DNA of 64,000 nt from Cytophagaceae bacterium (GTDB lineage: Bacteria; Bacteroidota; Bacteroidia; Cytophagales; Flexibacteraceae): positions 111,237-175,236 of the forward strand of contig JAIXYP010000052.1 in assembly GCA_027490155.1 (NCBI GenBank), given 5' to 3'. The notes beneath the pieces were generated by a model. That model saw only the letters and a list, made by a program, of their open reading frames with translations, ran no database searches and was not told where the DNA came from. The position numbers and the translations under genes were made by a program. Position 1 is the first letter of the stretch; each line of letters opens with the position of its first letter. This document shows positions 1-7,512 of the stretch, one piece after another.

Positions 1-612
1 GATCTAGCCCATGCCATTGGCAACATCAGGCTAGAGCTCAACACTTGGGGGGCTGACTTTGCTTGCTGGTGTACCTACAAATACCTCAACTCGGGCCCTG
101 GCGGCATTGCGGGTGTTTTTGTCCACAATCGCCATGCCGACCGCAAGGATCTGGTGCGCCTAGGTGGCTGGTGGGGCCACAATGAGGCCGAGCGTTTCCT
201 GATGCGCAAAGGGTTTGACCCAATGCCGGGCGCCCAAGGTTGGCAACATAGCAATGCACCGATTTTGCTATTAGCAACGCTTCGGGCCTCGTTATCGGTA
301 GTGGCAGATGCGGGTTGGGACAATATCCTGACCAAAAAGGCCAATATGAATGCCTTTATGCTCCAGTGTTTGCAGCAGCCTGGGCTAGAGCAAGTTACCA
401 TCCTGACACCGCAGCCGGCAGGTTGCCAGTTCAGCCTCGTGGTGCCCGGTGGTAAGCAGGTATTCCATACCTTGCGTGCCGCTGGTGTGCTGGGCGACTG
501 GCGTGAGCCTGATATTATCCGTTTAAGCCCAGTGCCGTTGTACAATACCTATCAGGACATTGCCAAAGCCACCACCACGCTTGCTGATGTGCTGGAAAGC
601 CAGTTGTCGTAA
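1..612 (+). CDS. kynU: Kynureninase, C-terminal part (5' end outside window)
   Basis: The reading frame is open from base 1 to the TAA at 610-612, about 203 codons. It encodes the C-terminal half of kynureninase, the PLP enzyme that cleaves L-kynurenine or 3-hydroxykynurenine to anthranilate or 3-hydroxyanthranilate plus alanine in tryptophan catabolism. The visible part starts in DLAHAIGN and contains CTYKYLNSGPGG (bases 73-108), whose lysine is the expected Schiff-base residue. LGGWWGHN and a C-terminal DIIRLSPVPLYNTYQD segment follow, both typical of the family. The GTG at 154 is internal and not the real start. No other tryptophan or NAD genes are visible, so whether this is catabolic or feeds NAD synthesis cannot be told. 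Confidence 0.93.
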   Translation, partial: DLAHAIGNIRLELNTWGADFACWCTYKYLNSGPGGIAGVFVHNRHADRKDLVRLGGWWGHNEAERFLMRKGFDPMPGAQGWQHSNAPILLLATLRASLSVVADAGWDNILTKKANMNAFMLQCLQQPGLEQVTILTPQPAGCQFSLVVPGGKQVFHTLRAAGVLGDWREPDIIRLSPVPLYNTYQDIAKATTTLADVLESQLS

Positions 613-675
613 CCTTGTTGGTTTGGATTTGATGCCAATTTTATGAGCCAGCTTCCGGGGCCAGTAGCCTCAGGC

Positions 676-703
676 TTGTCAAGTGTTGCGAACAATATTT
701 TTG
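676..703 (+). promoter_or_regulatory. Candidate Bacteroidota promoter upstream of panB
   Basis: TTG at 676-678 is followed after 17 nt by TATTTTTG (696-703), matching the TTG-N17-23-TAnnTTTG primary promoter pattern of Bacteroidota. It would leave a leader of about 160 nt before panB. It is the only good match in the 613-868 gap, which otherwise shows no gene. Confidence 0.45.
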
Positions 704-868
704 CAAAATGGTCTGAAATGGTCCTTTATCGCCCGTGATTGACCTTGGTCGGAGATTTGGCTTGCAGCCTGTGCCCAAAATTTAGTAAATAGCCGTCCAC
801 TAGTACAAAATCACCACCAGTGGTAGGCGCTTAGTAGTCTGCACTGGTCCAAGCACTTTCTACAGGCA

Positions 869-1687
869 ATGTCGGTTCACAAATCGGAATTCAAACGCAT
901 CACCACGCATGTCTTGCTCGAAATGAAGCAGCAAGGCAACAAAATCGCTATGCTCACGGCCTACGACTATAGCATGGCACATTTGCTAGATGCCGGAGGT
1001 GTGGAGGTGTTGCTAGTCGGTGATAGTGCCAGCAACGTAATGGCGGGGCACGAAACCACCTTGCCCATCACATTAGACCAGATGATCTACCATGCGGCTT
1101 CTGTCGTGCGGGCGGCCAAACGCAGTCTGGTCGTTGTGGATATGCCGTTCGGCAGCTATCAGGGCAATAGTAGTGAGGCCCTAAGGTCTGCGATCCGGAT
1201 CATGAAGGAAAGTGGTGGCCATGCCGTCAAGCTAGAAGGTGGTGCCGAAATCAAAGAAAGTATCCAGCGCATCCTAACCGCAGGTATTCCTGTGATGGGG
1301 CATTTGGGCCTTACGCCCCAATCCATTTACAAATTCGGCACCTATACCGTCCGTGCCAAAGAGGAGGCCGAGGCGCAAAAACTGCTTGAGGATGCCCAGC
1401 TATTACAGGACATTGGTTGCTTTGCGTTGGTGCTGGAGAAAATCCCAGCTAAGCTCGCGACCCAAGTGGCGCAGCAGCTCCAGATCCCAGTCATCGGTAT
1501 CGGTGCTGGTAATGGTGTGGATGGACAGGTATTGGTCTCGCATGATATGCTAGGCATCACCGCAGAGTTTAAGCCACGCTTTTTGCGTCGTTATGCTGAG
1601 CTCAGCCAAGTTATTACGAACGCCCTCGGCAACTACATTGCTGATGTAAAAAGTGGGGATTTCCCGAACGCCAAGGAGCAATACTAG
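869..1687 (+). CDS. panB: 3-methyl-2-oxobutanoate hydroxymethyltransferase (PanB)
   Basis: PanB transfers a hydroxymethyl group from 5,10-methylenetetrahydrofolate to 2-oxoisovalerate, giving ketopantoate, the first committed step of pantothenate and CoA synthesis in the cytosol. The 272-residue product has the normal family length. It shows GDSASNV (D52), VDMPFGSYQ (D91) and KLEGG (E123), which match the Mg2+ ligands of the E. coli enzyme. VLEKIPA (E190) matches the catalytic glutamate. [17 protein letters not shown] near the C terminus is also diagnostic. The next gene (NAD(P)HX repair) starts 14 nt after the stop codon and is probably cotranscribed. panC is not nearby. Confidence 0.97.
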   Translation: MSVHKSEFKRITTHVLLEMKQQGNKIAMLTAYDYSMAHLLDAGGVEVLLVGDSASNVMAGHETTLPITLDQMIYHAASVVRAAKRSLVVVDMPFGSYQGNSSEALRSAIRIMKESGGHAVKLEGGAEIKESIQRILTAGIPVMGHLGLTPQSIYKFGTYTVRAKEEAEAQKLLEDAQLLQDIGCFALVLEKIPAKLATQVAQQLQIPVIGIGAGNGVDGQVLVSHDMLGITAEFKPRFLRRYAELSQVITNALGNYIADVKSGDFPNAKEQY

Positions 1688-1701
1688 CCCCAGACCCCCA
1701 G

Positions 1702-3219
1702 ATGCAGTATTTTTTATCAGCCAGCCAGATCAAGGAGGTAGATATTGCCACCCAGCACAAGCTTGGCCTCAGCACAGTCGGTCTGGTTGGTTTGGCGGCG
1801 CAAGCCTTTGTCACGCAGTTGCTGCAGGACTTTCCTGATACCTCTCATTTTGTAATCATTGCAGGTGTTGGTAACAACGGGGCTGATGGCCTCGCGATTG
1901 CCAAGTTGCTCCATCGATACCAACTCGGGGTCAGCTGCTTCATGCTCCATGCCAGTAGCGATCCCTCAGAGGCCACAACTGAGCTCCTGCCAGAGGTGAT
2001 GCAGTTGCTGCCAGTCCAGATGATCGACTCAGAGGACAACCTGCCACAATATCCATCTGGTTGTGTGTTGATTGATGCCATTTACGGTGCTGGCTTAAAC
2101 CGCCCCATTGTTGGTTTAGGTGCCCAGCTGATTGGGCATATCAACCACGCTAGGCAACAGGGCGTCCTATACACGGTCGTTTCTGTCGATCTACCAAGCG
2201 GCCTACAACTATCGGCGTCATCCTTTGGGCATACTGCCGTTCGGGCCGATGTTACCTATAGTTTCCAAGTACCGAAGTTGGCGTTTGTGATCCCGGAGAA
2301 CGCCCAATTTTTGGGTGAAGTTAAGTTGCTGGATATTGGTCTGGATGCTGAGTCGCTAGCTAATCAACAATCGGTCTATCAACAACTAGAGGCGGCTGAT
2401 ATACGTGCATTGATCAAAGTGCGGCCCAAATATGCCCATAAAGGCAATTTTGGTCGGGCCTTGCTAGCAGGTGGGAGTGTTGGCAAGATCGGGGCCATCC
2501 GCCTAGCGGCTGAGGCTGCTTTGCGGGTCGGTGCCGGTGTGGTCACGGCCTACGTCCCCCGCTGCGGGCTTGATGTGTTGCAAGCTAGTTTGCCCGAGGC
2601 CATGGTCGTTTGCGATGCTGATAAACGCTTTATTACCTCCGCCCCACCTGTAGAAAACTATACGGCCATCGGCATTGGTCCGGGTATGGGCACAGACGAG
2701 CAAAGTGCAGCGGCCTTGCGTGCCTTCCTCGAAAAAGCAGTCTCTCCCGTCGTCCTTGACGCTGATGCCATCAATCTGCTAGGGCTATACCCCTTTATGC
2801 AGGCCCTTGTGCCCCCTGGGTCCATCTTGACACCCCATGCCCGTGAGTTTCGGCGGATAGCGGGTCCCTCGGCTAATGATTATGAGGCCCTTGACCGCCT
2901 ACTTAATACTGCCAAAAGGCTCCGTAGCTATATCATCTTCAAAGGGGCGCATACCTGTATTGCCACACCTGATGGCTTTGCCTTTTTCAACAACACGGGC
3001 AACCCAGGCATGGCCACCGCTGGCAGTGGCGATACCCTCACGGGGATGATCGTCGGCTTGTTGGCACAGGGTTATACACCTTTGCAAGCCTGCCAACTAG
3101 GTGTTTGGCTGCATGGCCTCGCTGGAGATCTTGCCGGAGCAGAACTAGGCCAAGAGGCCATGCTCGCAGGCGATATCATCCGTAAGATAGGAGCGGCTTA
3201 TGCGGTGTTGAGGGGGTGA
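1702..3219 (+). CDS. nnr: Bifunctional NAD(P)HX epimerase / ADP-dependent NAD(P)HX dehydratase
   Basis: This two-domain repair enzyme restores NADH and NADPH after hydration to NADHX/NADPHX. The N-terminal half (about 1-215) is the YjeF_N epimerase fold with AGVGNNGADGLAIAKLL and VSVDLPSGL. The C-terminal half (about 225-505) is the ribokinase-like dehydratase, with KGNFGRALLAGGS, GIGPGMG, VLDADAIN, LTPHAREF, FKGAHT and NNTGNPGMATAGSGDTLTG. The last of these is the nucleotide-binding and catalytic loop with its conserved Asp. Length 505 matches the fused bacterial form (NnrE+NnrD). It begins 14 nt after panB, so the two are likely one operon, although they are not linked metabolically. Confidence 0.96.
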   Translation: MQYFLSASQIKEVDIATQHKLGLSTVGLVGLAAQAFVTQLLQDFPDTSHFVIIAGVGNNGADGLAIAKLLHRYQLGVSCFMLHASSDPSEATTELLPEVMQLLPVQMIDSEDNLPQYPSGCVLIDAIYGAGLNRPIVGLGAQLIGHINHARQQGVLYTVVSVDLPSGLQLSASSFGHTAVRADVTYSFQVPKLAFVIPENAQFLGEVKLLDIGLDAESLANQQSVYQQLEAADIRALIKVRPKYAHKGNFGRALLAGGSVGKIGAIRLAAEAALRVGAGVVTAYVPRCGLDVLQASLPEAMVVCDADKRFITSAPPVENYTAIGIGPGMGTDEQSAAALRAFLEKAVSPVVLDADAINLLGLYPFMQALVPPGSILTPHAREFRRIAGPSANDYEALDRLLNTAKRLRSYIIFKGAHTCIATPDGFAFFNNTGNPGMATAGSGDTLTGMIVGLLAQGYTPLQACQLGVWLHGLAGDLAGAELGQEAMLAGDIIRKIGAAYAVLRG

Positions 3220-3480
3220 TCAGTTTGAATTTGGCTGAACTAGGATTTTGCGGATTATAGCGATCGAAAAGATTCTTGTCCTATAAATCCGGTAAATCAT
3301 AAGGTAGCCAGCATGGGATTTACGGCAGTGTCATGTTTTTGTTAGGTGATAGGCTTTTCTTAGCGATTGTATAGGTTCAAAGGTGCCAATTGTCAGCCAC
3401 CCGACAGTTCGGTAGATTGACTATCACGTCATTTGTTTTTATATTGTTTCATAGCCATTTAGTCCGCACACCCGACAATC

Positions 3481-4152
3481 ATGACAAAATCTCAACACTG
3501 CTGCAAGTCTGTAGCTCTCGGCCTAGGTTTGGCCATAGTAACTCTGGTAGGCCCTGTGGCCCTGAGCCAGTCTCTTAACAAGCAGCTTGACTCGCTAAGC
3601 AACCACTATAACACCAAGATGGGGGCCGAAAAAGCCGCCAATTATGACCAACAGGTCAAGGCTATTGCTACAAAGGTTACCCCAGAGGGTATGCTCAAGA
3701 AAGGGGATCAGTTCCCAGTCCTGACCCTAAGTACGCTAGATGGCAAACCCTTTGACTTTAAACAAGCTTTGGAGAAGGGCCCTGTTGTGGTGCTCTATTA
3801 CCGTGGCACTTGGTGCCCTTATTGCAACATGACTTTACGCAACTACCAAGGTCGGTTGGCTGATTTTGCAAAACGCAAGGCTACCATCATCGCTATCAGT
3901 GGTGAGCCTGCCGAAAAGGAAAAGAATACCATCACCCGCAACAACCTAAGCTACCCTGTGCTTCATGACGAGGGTTTAGTTGGGGCGCAACAGCTCGGGA
4001 TCACCTATGATGCGGGCAAGGGTAAACTATTGCCACTGGGTGCAGCCTACGTGATCGGCAAAGACGGTCTAGTCCGTTATGCCTTTACCGAAACTGATTA
4101 TCGTAAGCGTGCTGAGGCTGACGAGCTTTTGGTGGCTATTGATCGTAAGTGA
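3481..4152 (+). CDS. Exported peroxiredoxin-like (AhpC/TSA, thioredoxin-fold) protein
   Basis: A 223-residue protein of the thioredoxin/AhpC-TSA superfamily. Residues 1-30 form a signal peptide (basic start, hydrophobic core around VALGLGLAIVTLVGPVA, then ALSQS), so it acts in the periplasm or on the cell surface. The active-site segment YYRGTWCPYCNMTLR carries C112 and C115 in a CPYC arrangement. Downstream are the expected IIAISGEP, a Trx-fold YPVLHDEG and AAYVIGKDGLVRYAF. It resembles the peroxiredoxin-like family with a CxxC rather than a single peroxidatic Cys in a TxxC context, so a thiol reductase or peroxidase role is inferred. A strong terminator follows. Confidence 0.85.
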   Translation: MTKSQHCCKSVALGLGLAIVTLVGPVALSQSLNKQLDSLSNHYNTKMGAEKAANYDQQVKAIATKVTPEGMLKKGDQFPVLTLSTLDGKPFDFKQALEKGPVVVLYYRGTWCPYCNMTLRNYQGRLADFAKRKATIIAISGEPAEKEKNTITRNNLSYPVLHDEGLVGAQQLGITYDAGKGKLLPLGAAYVIGKDGLVRYAFTETDYRKRAEADELLVAIDRK

Positions 4153-4194
4153 GGTTACTAAATCGTTGCCAAGCTCCACGTGCTGGCTAAAATC

Positions 4195-4226
4195 AAAGAA
4201 GCCCGGCCATTTGGCCGGGCTTCTTT
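4195..4226. terminator. Bidirectional intrinsic terminator
   Basis: Perfect 14-bp inverted repeat (4195-4208 with 4213-4226) around the tetraloop ATTT. The arms begin AAAGAAGCCC and end in T-rich sequence on both strands. It lies between the convergent peroxiredoxin-like (+) and T9SS (-) genes and can serve both. Confidence 0.93.
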
Positions 4227-4271
4227 GTTACTATCTGTACTGCAAAAATAGGATGGGTATTTGTTACTTAA

Positions 4272-6290
4272 CTACCGAACGAGGAGGCGAACTGCTGTCT
4301 TGACCGCAGCTGACTGTACCCGAACTAGATAAACACCAGCCACAAGGTTAGTCGTGCGAAGGTTGAGTTGTTGGAAACCAGCTTGTTTTTGCTCAGTACC
4401 CGCAAGGACAACTTGACCATTGGTGTTGACGACAGTCCAGCTGACAAGGCCAGCATCGGCAAAGTCAAGGCTCAGGGTTGCGACATCGGATGCTGGGTTC
4501 GGGAATATGCTAACTGCCTTTGTAGCCACGCTTACATTGCCTTCTGTGCCTAGGTCAGAGATGACACTGCCAAGGGTTAGGTCAGAACCGTTGTTACCGC
4601 TGCTATCAACTGGGTTGGTAGACTTGACACGGATCCGGTAGCGGTATCCACCTACAATGTTGGTCGGGATGGTGCCACGCAGGACCAAGTTGCTACCAGA
4701 AATGCTAGCGGTGGTGTCGTTGAGCAAAGTTGAGTTGTCGAAGATGCCAGCACTATCACTCAGCTGAAGTAAAAAGCGGTTGCCTGGGTTGGTGTTGAAT
4801 GTCGCAAGTTTGTTGAGGACAACACGTACATCTTTACCACGGCTGAGGCGTGAGCCCGCTGGCAATGCACTTAGCCACATGTTGTAGTTGTCACCGATAA
4901 CGAAGTCACCGATTTCGCCTGCATTGTTGCTCTCGAGCTCTGGCTGGGTGGTGGACAGGCGCACACGGTAGCGAGGACGGGTAGTGCGTAGGTTCAAGAT
5001 ATCATACTGCAAATTGTCTGGCAAGGCGACCTCGATAAAGCCAGCGCTGTTGCCAGATGCTGAAGCGGAGGTATAACCTGTGGTATCACGACGAAGGGTT
5101 GAACCAGCGATCAGACTAGGGTAGTTGCGGCTACTGAAATCACCTAGGGCGTTGCTAAGCTCAGCACGAACGATGTTGCTATCGCCGAAAGAGCCGAATG
5201 TACGGTCAACCAAATCATAGGTCAGGACCATGCCTGATACGTTACGACCGCTGATGTAAGGGGCAACTGGCAATGGTGGTGGCTGAAGACCAATCCGGAT
5301 TGGGGTCTGGTGGAACGAGGCCCAAAGACCAGCGTGAGCGGCATCATAAAACCAATAGTTGGTAGCAGCTGCACCAGCAGAGAAAGCCTGGGTAGGGTAG
5401 TTGGCCAACTCAAACTCATGGCGGCGAACTGAACGACCTAGGTATCCACCAGCCTCGGTTACTGGGGCAAGTGTGCCAGCAGTTTGCATCCGGACTTGGG
5501 CAGTTTTCTCGATAAAGATGCCAGCATAGGCATATCCACGGCGGTTAGCATGGAGGTGGTTGCCGTTCATCTCGACCACTTGGTGGACTAGCTCAGCCTG
5601 ACCACGACGTTGTAGGCTAAAGAAACGCATCGTATCCGACAGATACGGCCTGCGGTTGTTGTTGATCTCTGGCCCTTCTAGCTCGGCACTGATGACGGCA
5701 TGCGGGGTGAGTTTTAGGTTGTTGACAGCTGGGCTATATGGGGCTGTGTTAACCCAAGCTGGGTTAACAATATTGAACCCATGATAGCTGATGACCGCTG
5801 CCACTTTGGTAGGTGCGAACAAAGCATATTGTTGGGCGAATGCAGCACCACGGCCATGACCGAATGTAATTACAGTGGCACTGGTCAGGTTGAGGCTTGT
5901 GCGGCTACCCAGGACTGTAAGGGCTTTCGCCAAGGAGTCTTGGTGGTTCAAGGTTGGGTCAAAACCAACAGCTAGGGCAGTGTCGGCATTGGCTGTCCAG
6001 AAGCCAACGATGACGAGGCTTTGGTTAGCGGCTGCTGTCCTGATTTCAGGAGAAATAGTGAAGGGCCTACCTTTTGTCAAGCGTCGGTCTGTAGCACCAG
6101 AGGCCAAGATCATGCCTTTAGGACTTGTTACACCTGTCGGTACCCAAATCTTGAATTCGGTAGCGACGCTATTATTGGCTGACGTTTTGGTACCTACCAT
6201 AACGGAGTCGGTCCAGGTGGTTTGGGCACCTGCCGCAATGCTTGCACAGCCGAGGGCTAGACTTAGCATTGCTTTTTTGATTGAAATCAT
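4272..6290 (-). CDS. T9SS-exported alpha/beta-hydrolase-like surface protein
   Basis: A 672-residue protein. A signal peptide (1-22, ending AAGAQ) leads into a region resembling the secreted esterase/poly(3-hydroxybutyrate)-depolymerase type of alpha/beta hydrolase: VPTGVTSPKGMILASGATDRR, LVIVGFW, then TFGHGRGAAFAQQYALFAP at about 142-160. The nucleophile elbow normally reads GxSxG. Here it is G-H-G-R-G (144-148), so the catalytic serine seems absent. The middle has beta-sandwich-like segments. The last 80 residues (VSIFPNPASD... GVYLVRV...AVRLLVR) are a type A T9SS sorting domain, so the protein should be attached to the surface or released. Substrate unknown; it may be a binding protein rather than an enzyme. 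No operon partner. Confidence 0.8.
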   Translation of the reverse strand: MISIKKAMLSLALGCASIAAGAQTTWTDSVMVGTKTSANNSVATEFKIWVPTGVTSPKGMILASGATDRRLTKGRPFTISPEIRTAAANQSLVIVGFWTANADTALAVGFDPTLNHQDSLAKALTVLGSRTSLNLTSATVITFGHGRGAAFAQQYALFAPTKVAAVISYHGFNIVNPAWVNTAPYSPAVNNLKLTPHAVISAELEGPEINNNRRPYLSDTMRFFSLQRRGQAELVHQVVEMNGNHLHANRRGYAYAGIFIEKTAQVRMQTAGTLAPVTEAGGYLGRSVRRHEFELANYPTQAFSAGAAATNYWFYDAAHAGLWASFHQTPIRIGLQPPPLPVAPYISGRNVSGMVLTYDLVDRTFGSFGDSNIVRAELSNALGDFSSRNYPSLIAGSTLRRDTTGYTSASASGNSAGFIEVALPDNLQYDILNLRTTRPRYRVRLSTTQPELESNNAGEIGDFVIGDNYNMWLSALPAGSRLSRGKDVRVVLNKLATFNTNPGNRFLLQLSDSAGIFDNSTLLNDTTASISGSNLVLRGTIPTNIVGGYRYRIRVKSTNPVDSSGNNGSDLTLGSVISDLGTEGNVSVATKAVSIFPNPASDVATLSLDFADAGLVSWTVVNTNGQVVLAGTEQKQAGFQQLNLRTTNLVAGVYLVRVQSAAVKTAVRLLVR

Positions 6291-6357
6291 AACCCTGAGG
6301 TTTGAGTAAATTTAAATGGTATAAAGGGACAATAGAAATTGTGGAAGATGCAAATAG

Positions 6358-7239
6358 TTATCGCATGACAGTGGTATTGATAGGGCTGAAAAACCGTGTC
6401 GATGAAATCCCTCTGTAACGACCAATCACCATCAGGCAGGTGCCGACCAAGACCAAAAACAGAATGGGCCAGGCCACTCTATAGCGGTTGATGCGGTTAC
6501 GCGAAATCGTAGGGATTACATGCTTTTGCCACGTCATTAGTAGGGTCAACATGATTAGTAAGGTGGCTCCCAGCATGCCTAGCATTCGATGTTCGTGTAT
6601 GCCAAAAAGGGCCAAGCTCACAATACTGATAATGCCTAAAGGCAATAGGCCTACGTACATTATATAGATGCCTTTGTTGTCCTCTCTGATCATGCTAGGT
6701 GATAAGGTGGTGGAGAACAACCAGAAGCCGATCCGCTGGGTATTGATGAGCATGGCGGTGACCATAATAGGGACTATCAGGTACAAAAGGCGTTTGTCAA
6801 ACCCGAGCATTCCTACCGAATAGGCTAGTCCCTCACCTAGTATAGCATCCGTGATCAGGCCACCACAGACGTAACACAAGGCAAAGATCCTGAGCCAAAA
6901 GCCTAGCTGACGCAAAAACGGTATGCCGATCGGTGGGCGACGGTATTGGCTCGCAAACCAAACCAAGATCATCAGGAAAATCAGGATGACACCATTATAC
7001 AATAGGGTTACGGTAGCCAAGTTGGTGCCTCCGGGGTTGAGACGCAAGTCTAATTTATGGCTATATAATACGGCCCTAAATCCTAATAAACCACCCAATA
7101 AAAACTGGGTTAATAAATGCGTAACATGGACAACGAGATATGCCAACAGACCAGCTATGGTTTGGTTCACGATGTGTTTCCGCAAGTGTGGGTGCGTGTC
7201 CAGTCCGGTTATTGTCCCCGATGGTATGAGTGCGATCAT
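6358..7239 (-). CDS. Polytopic inner-membrane protein of unknown function
   Basis: A 293-residue protein with about seven or eight hydrophobic segments (around residues 28-55, 80-100, 110-130, 150-165, 190-215, 220-235 and 262-280). It starts MIALIPSG at an ATG. I recognise no family motif. It is divergent from the TonB receptor gene and ends 67 nt before the T9SS hydrolase-like gene on the same strand, with which it may be cotranscribed. Codon use is slightly more AT-rich than its neighbours. The function is not assigned. Confidence 0.65.
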   Translation of the reverse strand: MIALIPSGTITGLDTHPHLRKHIVNQTIAGLLAYLVVHVTHLLTQFLLGGLLGFRAVLYSHKLDLRLNPGGTNLATVTLLYNGVILIFLMILVWFASQYRRPPIGIPFLRQLGFWLRIFALCYVCGGLITDAILGEGLAYSVGMLGFDKRLLYLIVPIMVTAMLINTQRIGFWLFSTTLSPSMIREDNKGIYIMYVGLLPLGIISIVSLALFGIHEHRMLGMLGATLLIMLTLLMTWQKHVIPTISRNRINRYRVAWPILFLVLVGTCLMVIGRYRGISSTRFFSPINTTVMR

Positions 7240-7512
7240 ATCGTCCTTTAATGGCTGTTGGTTGACAGATAGGCCAGGGTAGTTGGTTGGTCGGCGTAGG
7301 TTTTGTTGCGCTACTAATCAGCCTGCAAACAACAGTATCTTTTGTTACCAAATATCGTCCCTAATGATAATAATAGGTTATCAATATTGCGACGAGCGCC
7401 GTTTTTGTTATCATATTCATAACGTCTAGTTAGTCTAGTCTTTATTTGTGGGTCGCAATTTTGTCGCTTGCAGCCAGACGCATGGCTGCCGAAGCTATCC
7501 AAATCAAAAAGT

